DNA from: Kiritimatiellales bacterium
GTDB taxonomy: Bacteria > Verrucomicrobiota > Kiritimatiellia > Kiritimatiellales > Pontiellaceae
Reading direction: 5' to 3'
Assembly (NCBI GenBank): GCA_030625905.1
Contig: DAOUQA010000003.1
Span: 1-27,518 of the forward strand
DNA: 27,518 bases
The notes below the pieces were generated by a model. That model saw only the letters and a list, made by a program, of their open reading frames with translations. It was not told the DNA's origin and ran no database searches. How positions within the stretch are numbered: position 1 is the first letter of the stretch; each line of letters begins with the position of its first letter. Made by a program: the position numbers and the translations under genes. Positions 14,401 to 21,261 of this stretch are shown one piece after another.

Positions 14401-14790
14401 TTATTCAATATCCCAGACTTCCCGCATAACGGTACACAGCTCTTCTTTTCCCTTTTCCTCGAACCCGTTGAGAAAGATCACGATAACGCGCAGGAACAAA
14501 AGGAAAAAAATGGGGCCACCGATAAAATAGAAGGCATCGGGCAGATCCAGGGATGGCCGCGATGCGGAAGACCGTACTTTTGGCCGCAGGCGATTTCGTA
14601 CCGATTCGGCGCGCGGCAGGTAGTCGTCCGCGGAAAGCCCGTATACCGCAGTAACTTTCGGCTCCTTTTTGACAGCATGAGTTGCCTCCATGGACAGCAT
14701 GGCCATGCCCGTTTCTTCCTGAGCAATTGATGCGCAAGCCGCCAAGACAGCAACTACCGCAACTCCAAAAAAAGTCTTCCCCATCCTCAT
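14401..14790 (-). CDS. Small predicted lipoprotein or secreted protein with a membrane segment, unknown function
   Basis: I do not recognise this 129-residue protein. The N-terminus (MRMGKTFFGVAVVAVLAACA) is a signal sequence, and LAAC resembles a lipobox, with Cys19 as the candidate lipidation site. Residues 20-80 are polar with no clear motif. A second hydrophobic segment (DAFYFIGGPIFFLLFLRVIVIFL, about residues 85-107) is long enough to cross the membrane. The last 20 residues are charged. The coding call rests on a signal peptide, a plausible start and position upstream of recN on the same strand. AAGGGG stands about 16 bases before the first ATG, further than usual. The product may be anchored at both ends. 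Confidence 0.6.
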   Translation of the reverse strand: MRMGKTFFGVAVVAVLAACASIAQEETGMAMLSMEATHAVKKEPKVTAVYGLSADDYLPRAESVRNRLRPKVRSSASRPSLDLPDAFYFIGGPIFFLLFLRVIVIFLNGFEEKGKEELCTVMREVWDIE

Positions 14791-15157
14791 GACCGTCGAT
14801 TCAACCCCTTAACACTCCGGTACGAACACAGCATTCAACCAGTTGTAGACGTACCATAATCCAGCTGTTGTAGAATTGAAAACAATATTTTCGGGTTTTG
14901 GCCTCCTGTCTCAATCGTCGGCGACTTTTGTAGGGCTGGAACGGTTGAAAACCTTCCGGCCGGGCAACAGGTTGCGCTCAAACCGGCGCAAATGTCTTCG
15001 ACCGTTCGCGCCCTGCAATCATTCGTGTCGACTGGTTCATTCGTGATTAATTCTCCTAGTAATTGGTTCCGGCTCCACCGGGTTGGGATTATGATTGCAC
15101 CGAAATAACCGATCAGGCATAAATATCGCCTTGTTTCAAAACGAGGGCTTCACAACC
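14791..15157. other. Intergenic region between divergent genes
   Basis: This 367-bp gap separates the minus-strand small membrane protein gene from the plus-strand L,D-transpeptidase gene and should hold both promoters. GTTGTAGA occurs twice (about 14840 and 14873). ATTCGTG occurs twice (about 15020 and 15040). TATGAT at 15090-15095 could be a -10 box for the downstream gene, but no good -35 is correctly spaced. No RNA gene or coding frame is convincing. Confidence 0.5.
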
Positions 15158-16084
15158 ATGGCGAATAGACCAATCTATGCAGGAACCTACCAAAAGCGCA
15201 GCCGGATCAAACTTATCTTCTTTCTCATCGTCCTGGCACACGTGGTGGTGGGGGCGTGGCTATTTTTCAAGCGAGACAAACCCGAAGCTGATGCGACCGG
15301 GGATGCGCCGGTTCCAGAAAGCCTTGCTCCCGCTCCGGCCACCATGGCGCCGGCACCGGTAGCCTCCTTGCCTGAAACCCGGGCCATTATTGCGGACGCC
15401 CGTTCAGCCATCGATGCGGGTCAATTGACCGACGCACAGGCAAAACTAAAGAGAATCGTAGCCAGCCATGGCACCCCGGAAGCCATCGACTTGCTTGGCG
15501 AGGTAAACCTGCAATTGCTCAAGGCCCCGCTGATGATGCCCGGCAAGGAATACTATGTGATCCAGTCCGGCGACTATCTCCAAAAGATCGCCAAGAAATA
15601 CAACATCACCGTTGTTTTGCTTAAAACCATGAACGGACTGGAATCCGACACCATCCGCCTCGGCGACCGCTTGCTCGTGTTCAACGGCGATTTTTCAATC
15701 CACATTTCCAAGAGTAGCAACACCCTCGACCTGCTGTTTGGCGGAAAACTTTTCAAGCGCTATCCTGTCGGAACCGGAAAGTTCGGCAAGACGCCCGCCG
15801 TCGAGTTCAGCATTGTCGACAAAATCGTCGAGCCGCCGTGGACACGGCCCTCCGACAATCGGCAGATCGAATATGGCGACCCCGAAAACGTGCTGGGTTC
15901 CCGCTGGATGGCCATCAAATCCGCCGACCACCCCGAACTGACCGGCTTTGGCATCCATGGGACATGGGAACGCGACAGCATCGGCAAGCAATCCAGCGCC
16001 GGTTGCATCCGCATGCTGAACGAAAATGTTGAAGAACTCTTTGATCTGGTTCCTCGGAAAACATCCGTTACAATTGTCGAATAA
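15158..16084 (+). CDS. LysM-containing L,D-transpeptidase (YkuD family)
   Basis: The 308-residue protein is an envelope enzyme. A short cytoplasmic basic segment precedes one membrane helix (about 18-37), then a Pro/Ala-rich spacer (41-72). A helical stretch (75-120) follows, then a LysM domain (131-176, beginning EYYVIQSGDYLQKIAKKYN) and the YkuD catalytic domain (about 179-308). The active site is complete: FGIHGTW supplies the histidine (His267) and SSAGCIRM the nucleophile (Cys283). Such enzymes form 3-3 cross-links in peptidoglycan or attach proteins to it; LysM binds the glycan. The ATG at 15158 is preferred over an upstream TTG because GAGG stands 12 bases upstream and the membrane helix follows naturally. 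accA follows after 22 bp. Confidence 0.92.
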   Translation: MANRPIYAGTYQKRSRIKLIFFLIVLAHVVVGAWLFFKRDKPEADATGDAPVPESLAPAPATMAPAPVASLPETRAIIADARSAIDAGQLTDAQAKLKRIVASHGTPEAIDLLGEVNLQLLKAPLMMPGKEYYVIQSGDYLQKIAKKYNITVVLLKTMNGLESDTIRLGDRLLVFNGDFSIHISKSSNTLDLLFGGKLFKRYPVGTGKFGKTPAVEFSIVDKIVEPPWTRPSDNRQIEYGDPENVLGSRWMAIKSADHPELTGFGIHGTWERDSIGKQSSAGCIRMLNENVEELFDLVPRKTSVTIVE

Positions 16085-16106
16085 TCTACCGAGCAAGGAG
16101 CATTGC

Positions 16107-17075
16107 ATGACTCTACAGACTAGTCTTCCTTTTGAGAAACCCGTTGCAGAACTGGAAGCCAAGCTCAAGGAACTCGAGGCCTTCAGCAACGAACAGGACA
16201 TTGATCTTTCCCACGACATCACGCAGATGAAGGGAAAAATCGAGCAAACCCTCAACGAGATCTACGCCAACCTCACCGCTTGGCAGAAGGTGCAAGTGGC
16301 GCGCCATCCCGACCGCCCCTACACCATGGACTACATCAAGGCCATAACAACCGACTTTATCGAGATCCACGGCGACCGCATTCACCGCGACGACCGGGCC
16401 ATTGTTGGCGGCTTCGCCAAGATCGATGGTCAGAAGGTCATGATCATGGGTTCGCAGAAAGGGCGCGACACCAAATCAAATGTTGAATCCAACTTTGGCT
16501 GTGCCCGTCCCGAAGGCTACCGCAAGGCCCTGCGCCTCATGAAGCTCGCCGACAAGTTCGGCGTGCCGATCATCTCGCTCATCGACACCAAGGGCGCCTA
16601 CGCCGGCCTCGAATCCGAAGAGCGCCACATTGCCGAAGCCATCGCCGTCAACCTGCGCGAAAGCTTTAACATCAAGGTGCCGATCATCTGCATCATTATC
16701 GGCGAAGGCGGCAGCGGCGGCGCGCTCGGCATCGGCATTGGCAACCGCATCCTGATCATGGAGCACGCCTACTACTCGGTCATCTCCCCCGAAGGCTGTG
16801 CCGCCATCCTCTGGAAAGACCGCGCCTATTCCGACAAGGCCGCCGAAGCCCTGAAGATTACCAGCAAGGATCTGCTCCAACTCAAGCTGGCCGATGAAAT
16901 CATTCCCGAACCCAAGGGCGGCGCCCACGTCGATCATGAGGCGGCGGCGGCCAACCTGAAAGCCGCCCTGCTCAAGAACCTCAAAGAGCTATCCGCGAAA
17001 TCCCCCGACGAAATCCTCCAAGACCGCTACGACAAGTTCCGCGTCATGGGCAAGTTCGAAGGCTCGGTGGAGTAA
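16107..17075 (+). CDS. accA: Acetyl-CoA carboxylase carboxyltransferase subunit alpha
   Basis: The 322-residue product has the usual length of AccA (319 in E. coli). It starts with the helical LPFEKPVAELEAKLKELEAF, then has the helical linker and the crotonase-like carboxyltransferase fold. Conserved segments include VARHPDRPYTMDYI, FGCARPEGYRKALRLMKLAD, LIDTKGAYAG, IIIGEGGSGGALGIG and YYSVISPEGCAAILWKD. With AccD (not in this window) it transfers carboxyl from carboxybiotin to acetyl-CoA, making malonyl-CoA for fatty acid synthesis. AAGGAG at 16095-16100 stands 6 bases before the ATG, which settles the start. An earlier in-frame start would overlap the transpeptidase gene. A REP-like palindrome begins 9 bases after the stop. 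Confidence 0.97.
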   Translation: MTLQTSLPFEKPVAELEAKLKELEAFSNEQDIDLSHDITQMKGKIEQTLNEIYANLTAWQKVQVARHPDRPYTMDYIKAITTDFIEIHGDRIHRDDRAIVGGFAKIDGQKVMIMGSQKGRDTKSNVESNFGCARPEGYRKALRLMKLADKFGVPIISLIDTKGAYAGLESEERHIAEAIAVNLRESFNIKVPIICIIIGEGGSGGALGIGIGNRILIMEHAYYSVISPEGCAAILWKDRAYSDKAAEALKITSKDLLQLKLADEIIPEPKGGAHVDHEAAAANLKAALLKNLKELSAKSPDEILQDRYDKFRVMGKFEGSVE

Positions 17076-17084
17076 ATCAACTCA

Positions 17085-17135
17085 TGTAGTGGCGCTTCTT
17101 TGAAGCACCTAGCGGCTCTGAGAGGCTCCACTACA
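17085..17135. repeat. REP-like palindrome between convergent accA and folB
   Basis: TGTAGTGG (17085-17092) and CCACTACA (17128-17135) are exact reverse complements. Between them lie a small hairpin GCTTC-TTT-GAAGC (17094-17106) and AGCGGCTCTGAGAGGCT. The layout, with TGTAG-type outer arms and GGCTC-type palindromes, resembles the REP units at 150-957 but is not identical. The right arm contains the folB stop codon. Confidence 0.7.
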
Positions 17136-17484
17136 CTCTGGAACGCACGATCTCCACGGCGGAGCTTTTGGCGAAGCGCAGTGCGCCGGGCTTGTCGATA
17201 GTTACCACCACCTGCTGGATCTTGTCGTCGGCCAACGCAAGGTCGGCAATGTTTTCGGCCAGCGATTCAATGAGCTGGAACCCGCTCTCTTCAACGAGCT
17301 TAAGGATGGCCTTCTTGACCGCCTTGTAGTTGACCGTGTCGTTCAGGTCGTCGGATCGACCGGCCTTGCGCAGGTCGCAGTGCATTTCAACGTTAATGAC
17401 GATGTCCTGCTTTTCGCGGCGCTCTTCGGGATAGATTCCGATGATGCAGCGCAACGCCAGATCGCGAATAAATATCTTGTCCAT
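17131..17484 (-). CDS. folB: Dihydroneopterin aldolase
   Basis: The 117-residue protein has the length and motifs of FolB. The N-terminal IFIRDLALRCIIGIYPEERREKQDIVINVEM contains the conserved Gly-x-x-x-x-Glu-Arg loop. The middle holds LNDTVNYKAVKKAI, then FQLIESLAENIADLAL with the catalytic-site glutamate. Near the end VTIDKPGALRFAKSSAVEI carries the conserved lysine. FolB converts dihydroneopterin to 6-hydroxymethyl-dihydropterin and glycolaldehyde in folate synthesis and acts as an octamer. The upstream gene on the same strand is a FolM-like SDR, a sensible partner. The 107-bp gap between them contains a large inverted repeat. The stop codon lies inside another palindrome, so the extreme C-terminus may have been changed by repeat insertion. 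Confidence 0.93.
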   Translation of the reverse strand: MDKIFIRDLALRCIIGIYPEERREKQDIVINVEMHCDLRKAGRSDDLNDTVNYKAVKKAILKLVEESGFQLIESLAENIADLALADDKIQQVVVTIDKPGALRFAKSSAVEIVRSRV

Positions 17485-17514
17485 GGATTTCTCCTTACTT
17501 CAACATTAGGATTG

Positions 17515-17581
17515 GCCGCGAAAGAGCGCAGAGAACGCAAAAAAAAGAGGCCACTTTGAGTTCTCTGCGCTCTTTCGCGGC
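17515..17581. repeat. Inverted repeat with perfect 22-bp arms between folB and the SDR gene
   Basis: 17515-17536 and 17560-17581 are exact reverse complements with a 23-nt spacer. The arms read GCCGCGAAAGAGCGCAGAG and onward. The spacer contains eight A (T on the minus strand), and nine A follow the right arm, directly next to the SDR stop codon. On the minus-strand transcript it would form a very stable hairpin between the two genes. Confidence 0.92.
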
Positions 17582-17591
17582 TAAAAAAAAA

Positions 17592-18287
17592 TCATACTCC
17601 GTTCCCCAGCAGATGCTGTCCGCCATCGACATAGAGAACCTGCCCCGTGATGAATTCGGAATGAAGGAGGAAAAGGACCGCTTCGGCGATATCACCAGCA
17701 GTTGGAAGCTCTTCGAGCGGAATGTTGCCCGCCAGCTCGCGCGCGCTTTCGGCAGAGCTTTCAGAGGGCGGAAGAATCGCCCCCGGAGCAACGGCATTGA
17801 CGCGGATATCCGGCGCATACTCCAACGCGGCCAGCTTGGTCAGCTCTTCCATCCCCTTCTTCGTGATCGAATACGGCACGCAGGTGGTGTCGTTGCAACG
17901 GATGCGGCGGTCGAGCAGATTGATCACCGCCCCCTGCCCCGCCTGCGCGGCGAAGGCGCGCGTCAGCTCCATTGGCGCAAACAGGTTTACATTGAATTCG
18001 CGTCGCACCCGTTCGGGGGTGGAATCTGCCAGCGAATCCTTGGTGAATATCGATGCATTATTGATCAGGATATCGAGCTTTCCAGCCCGTTCGATCAGCC
18101 CCGAACAATCCTCCAAAGATTGGAGCTCGGCTTGGACGGTGAAAGGCGAAAGCGCTTCGGCCTCCGCCTTCGAGCTACGATAGTGAACCACCACTTCGGC
18201 ACCCGCCGCCTGCAACGCTTCCGTGATCGCCCGGCCAATGCGTACCGCACCGCCCGTCACCAATGCTCGTTTACCTTTAAGAACCAT
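17592..18287 (-). CDS. Short-chain dehydrogenase/reductase, FolM/pteridine-reductase-like
   Basis: The 231-residue protein is a classical SDR. The cofactor motif is TGGAVRIGRAI (about 11-21), where Arg after the glycines favours NADPH. NNAS stands at 76-79, and the active site is Y139-x3-K143 in VPYSITKKG. The segment NLLDRRIRCNDTTCVPYS differs from FabG-like SDRs and resembles FolM and pteridine reductases, in which Asp-Arg replaces the usual Ser region. FolM-type enzymes reduce dihydromonapterin or dihydrofolate. folB directly downstream on the same strand fits a pterin role. The ATG at 18287 has no clear Shine-Dalgarno. Another NADPH-dependent carbonyl substrate remains possible. The gene ends with TGA followed by a run of T. 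Confidence 0.82.
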   Translation of the reverse strand: MVLKGKRALVTGGAVRIGRAITEALQAAGAEVVVHYRSSKAEAEALSPFTVQAELQSLEDCSGLIERAGKLDILINNASIFTKDSLADSTPERVRREFNVNLFAPMELTRAFAAQAGQGAVINLLDRRIRCNDTTCVPYSITKKGMEELTKLAALEYAPDIRVNAVAPGAILPPSESSAESARELAGNIPLEELPTAGDIAEAVLFLLHSEFITGQVLYVDGGQHLLGNGV

Positions 18288-18644
18288 GCAAGCCAGAGAA
18301 CCATTCCGCCGGAGGTTTTGACAGAATAATTATGGACAGAATGATTCCCACCGATCCGCTTTCAGCCCTGCGGGCGGTGAAGTGGAGCTACACGATCTCG
18401 CAGTGGGGTGTAGCAACGCTTCATTCGACCCGCGGAAGAAAAAGCGTTCATGGCCAATGGGATTTAACAAGGCGATTGACAACAAAACAATTTGTCAGAG
18501 CAACAATGCTGGAATCGTTTTGTAAATTTCCCTGCTACGCAACCACCCTAGTTGATACCCGCATTCCCCAACCATTGGAAGTTTTGCCTTTCCTTTTGCC
18601 GAGGTCTGTAAAAAAATGATTTCGTATTAACAGGAGAATATTCC
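18288..18644. other. Intergenic region between the SDR gene and nfeD
   Basis: This 357-bp gap lies between divergent genes. It holds a REP-like hairpin (18378-18423) and a possible plus-strand promoter, TTGACA (18318-18323), 17 bp, ATGATT (18341-18346). It also has an imperfect TGACA/TGTCA inverted repeat near 18477-18497. The composite motif at 18564-18613 comprises a TTCC...GGAA palindrome and AGGTCTGTAAAA. AGGAG at 18632-18636 is the nfeD ribosome binding site. No coding frame is convincing. Confidence 0.5.
18378..18423. repeat. REP-like hairpin, degenerate relative of the GCTACAC family
   Basis: TGAAG (18378-18382) and GCTACAC (18387-18393) pair with GTGTAGC (18408-18414) and CTTCA (18419-18423), with a 4x4 internal loop and a 14-nt end loop. 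The inner GCTACAC/GTGTAGC arms occur in the same relative position as in the RAYT-flanking units. Confidence 0.6.
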
Positions 18645-20117
18645 ATGGTTCGTAAAGTGCTATTTACATTGTTCGCGGGCTTCATGCTCTCCACCACCCA
18701 CGCACAGGAGACCCATCGTGACGCAGGCTTTCCAGCCAGCGCTCCGTCCAATGAGAGTACCCTTGCAAAGCAGGGCGCAGGGCAGACCGGGATGTCCACC
18801 CCACGACCGCTGGTCTACATCATCCCGATCAAGAAAATGATCGAACCCGCCCTGCTCTATGTCGTCCGCCGCGGCGTCGACGAAGCCGTGCGCAACGATG
18901 CCCAGGCCATCATCTTCGAGATGGACACCCCCGGCGGCGCGGTCAATGCCGCTAAAGGAATTATTTCCGTCATCACCAAGACCGAGATCCCCACCTATAC
19001 CTTTGTTGAAAAGGACGCCTATTCCGCCGGCGCCATCATTGCCTTGGCGACACCGAACATCTACATGGCGCCCGGCAGCGTGATTGGCGCGGCGACGCCC
19101 ATGCTGATGTCGCCCATGGGCGGCGTGCAAGAACTGCCCGCCGAGGTGCAGGAAAAAATGACCTCCGCCGTGGCCGCCATGGTGCGTTCGGCCGCCGAGC
19201 AAGGCGGGCACGACAAGCGGCTGGCCGAAGCAATGGTTCGCGCCGACATGGAATATTCAGTGAACGGCAAGGTGATCAGCGAAAAGGGTCGTCTGCTCAC
19301 CCTGACCAACGAAGAGGCCGCCCAACTGGTGGGCGAAGAGCAACGACCACTTCTTTCAAGCGGCACGGTCGAGGATATCGATGAGCTGCTTAAGATCCTT
19401 GGATTACCCAATGCCGAAAAACGCATTCTTGAAGTCACCATGGCAGAACGCCTTGCCCGGTGGATTTCCGGCATGGCCTCCATCCTAATGATTATTGGCC
19501 TTGGTGGCTTGTGGCTGGAATTCAAGACTCCGGGCTTCGGTGTTTTCGGCATCGCGGGCATTTCCTGCCTGTTGCTATTTTTCTTTGGCCACCATATTGC
19601 GGGGATGGCGGGCATGGAGGACCTTTTGATTTTCATCCTCGGCATTACGCTGCTGGCGGTCGAAATCTTCATCATCCCCGGATTTGGCCTGATGGGTTTC
19701 AGCGGAATCCTGTTGATCTTTGTTTCGCTCATTAGCGCCATGAGCGAACACATGCCCGGCAAGTGGCGGCCGATCGACTTCTCGCCCGAAACCCTCTCCC
19801 TGCCGCTATTGAAGGTCCTGCTTTCCTTTGTCGGCTCGGTGGTGCTGGTGGCCATCGCCGGCAAGTTCCTGCCGAAGACGCGGATGTTCCAAAGCCTAAC
19901 GCTTGGATCGGTTATCCAGAATGCCGATGAGAAAGAAACCCTCATTGGCATGGAAGGAATCGCGCATTCCGACCTGCGCCCCGGCGGAACGGCCCTCTTC
20001 GGTGACCGCAAGATCGATGTTGTCACCCACGGCGACTACATTGCACGGCAGTCGCCCGTCCGCATCATGGAGGTGCACGGCAATCGCATCGTGGTCGAAG
20101 ACATCTCGCACGGATGA
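18645..20117 (+). CDS. nfeD: NfeD family membrane-bound serine protease (long form)
   Basis: The 490-residue protein has the long NfeD plan. A signal peptide (1-20, ending THA) and a polar spacer precede a ClpP-class protease domain (about 55-270). Its nucleophile is Ser127 in KDAYSAGAIIALA, and Lys171 is the likely partner of the Ser-Lys dyad. Three or four membrane helices follow (about 285-405), then a soluble OB-fold NfeD domain (about 420-490, ending HGDYIARQSPVRIMEVHGNRIVVE). Relatives cleave hydrophobic segments of stomatin-type membrane proteins; a stomatin gene often lies next door but none does here. AGGAG 8 bases before the ATG supports the start. The downstream gene is convergent, and the short gap between them is a repeat. 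Confidence 0.93.
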   Translation: MVRKVLFTLFAGFMLSTTHAQETHRDAGFPASAPSNESTLAKQGAGQTGMSTPRPLVYIIPIKKMIEPALLYVVRRGVDEAVRNDAQAIIFEMDTPGGAVNAAKGIISVITKTEIPTYTFVEKDAYSAGAIIALATPNIYMAPGSVIGAATPMLMSPMGGVQELPAEVQEKMTSAVAAMVRSAAEQGGHDKRLAEAMVRADMEYSVNGKVISEKGRLLTLTNEEAAQLVGEEQRPLLSSGTVEDIDELLKILGLPNAEKRILEVTMAERLARWISGMASILMIIGLGGLWLEFKTPGFGVFGIAGISCLLLFFFGHHIAGMAGMEDLLIFILGITLLAVEIFIIPGFGLMGFSGILLIFVSLISAMSEHMPGKWRPIDFSPETLSLPLLKVLLSFVGSVVLVAIAGKFLPKTRMFQSLTLGSVIQNADEKETLIGMEGIAHSDLRPGGTALFGDRKIDVVTHGDYIARQSPVRIMEVHGNRIVVEDISHG

Positions 20118-20123
20118 TCTTAG

Positions 20124-20186
20124 AACCACTAATCTTCACTATTAGTGGAATATTTGATTAGTGATAATTAGTGTCGATTAGTGGTT
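20124..20186. repeat. Inverted and direct ATTAGTG repeats between nfeD and the nucleotidyltransferase gene
   Basis: AACCACTAATC (20124-20134) and GATTAGTGGTT (20176-20186) are exact reverse complements. CCACTAAT/ATTAGTGG (20126-20133 with 20141-20148) forms an inner hairpin, and ATTAGTG occurs four times. The sequence may act as a bidirectional terminator for the two convergent genes. Its right arm encodes the last two residues and stop codon of the minus-strand gene. Confidence 0.75.
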
Positions 20187-21134
20187 GGCCAGTTTCTGCT
20201 GATATTCCATCCACTCGTCGTAGCGCTCTTCGATGGTGGCCAGATCTTTTTCGTTGTCGGCATCGAGCGCCGCGCCGCCGAAGTGCGTGTAGACAATCTG
20301 CGTGCGCGCACCCAGTGCATTTCCGATGCCTTCGGCCAGACGGTTGAACCCCGCCAACGAACGCAAGCGATCCGACAGCCTGGGATGCCCACGACGGTCA
20401 TAGTAGAGCGATAGCTGCATCAAGATGAAAATGCGCAGCCCCTTCAGTAAACGCCAACCCTTGAAGATCAATGAAAAAACCATGTTCAGGATATTGGCGA
20501 AGCGGGTTTGATAGCGCCACTCGTACATCTTCTCGACATAATCCAAATGCTTGAACTTGAGCGGCTTTCCAATGTGCAGGTTATTGTGCCGCATCAGGTC
20601 TTCCTTCACATGGAAGTAGATCATCTTAATTCCGGGTTTCCCTTCCTGCGGGTGGTAGTGCGATAGAACGCGCTCGGAGGTGATGCCGATGGAATAGTCG
20701 TATTCGCGCATGTTGCTGCGCGTCAGGAATTCATCCACCTCATCGGGAATCATCAACGGGATATCGCATGGGGAGACGAGAACGGGCGTGTTTTCATGTT
20801 CCGATCCTTTCAAGCTCCAGAAATCCACCTCCGGCCCAAATCCAAGGGAAGCAACATAGCCCGCCTTGAAATTATCGATCATGTTGTCGCCCTGCCCGAC
20901 CACCTCGACGCCATCCTCAACGCCATGCTCCTGCAACGCCGCCGCCACCCTTTCCGAGGGACCGACAACCACAACCTTCCCGACATGATCGGCGTCCAGC
21001 AAGGCACGCAATACATGAATGAAGAGCGGCACTCCCCGGAGTTGCAGAAAGGCCTTGTTGTCGTTGAAAACCTGAACGCTTGCGCGGCGATCCCCTGCCA
21101 GCAGGATCGCATTGATTCTGGAAACCGGTTCCAT
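20178..21134 (-). CDS. MobA-like NTP transferase domain protein
   Basis: The 318-residue protein has an N-terminal nucleotidyltransferase fold (about 1-220). It begins INAILLAGDRRASVQVFNDNKAFLQLRGVPLFIHVLRAL, where the lysine matches the NTP-contacting lysine of MobA/IspD-type enzymes. VLVSPCDIPLM supplies the metal-binding aspartate. The usual AGGxSxRMG loop is replaced by AGDRRAS, so the substrate is uncertain. A hydrophobic stretch (about 222-250, FANILNMVFSLIFKGWRLL and following) may attach it to the membrane. The C-terminal part (255-318) has the segment AGFNRLAEGIGNALGARTQIVYTHFGGAALDADNEKDL. AAAGGGG lies 5 bases before the ATG. It probably activates a sugar or polyol phosphate for an envelope polymer or lipid; this is inference only. 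The final codons overlap a repeat. Confidence 0.72.
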   Translation of the reverse strand: MEPVSRINAILLAGDRRASVQVFNDNKAFLQLRGVPLFIHVLRALLDADHVGKVVVVGPSERVAAALQEHGVEDGVEVVGQGDNMIDNFKAGYVASLGFGPEVDFWSLKGSEHENTPVLVSPCDIPLMIPDEVDEFLTRSNMREYDYSIGITSERVLSHYHPQEGKPGIKMIYFHVKEDLMRHNNLHIGKPLKFKHLDYVEKMYEWRYQTRFANILNMVFSLIFKGWRLLKGLRIFILMQLSLYYDRRGHPRLSDRLRSLAGFNRLAEGIGNALGARTQIVYTHFGGAALDADNEKDLATIEERYDEWMEYQQKLANH

Positions 21135-21261
21135 GACACCCCTTTCTTCTGGGGCGTATGGTACAAGGTGAATCCTGCGCTGTCAAAAGAACAAAAAAAG
21201 GGCTCTTCGTTAAACTACGGCGCGACAAGCAGATCCCGCCTGCAGCATTGCCGCAAACCGC

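Noticed and set aside
16026..16106. Earlier start for accA inside the transpeptidase gene
   Set aside because: A good Shine-Dalgarno (AAGGAG) precedes the ATG at 16107 and the resulting length equals that of known AccA.
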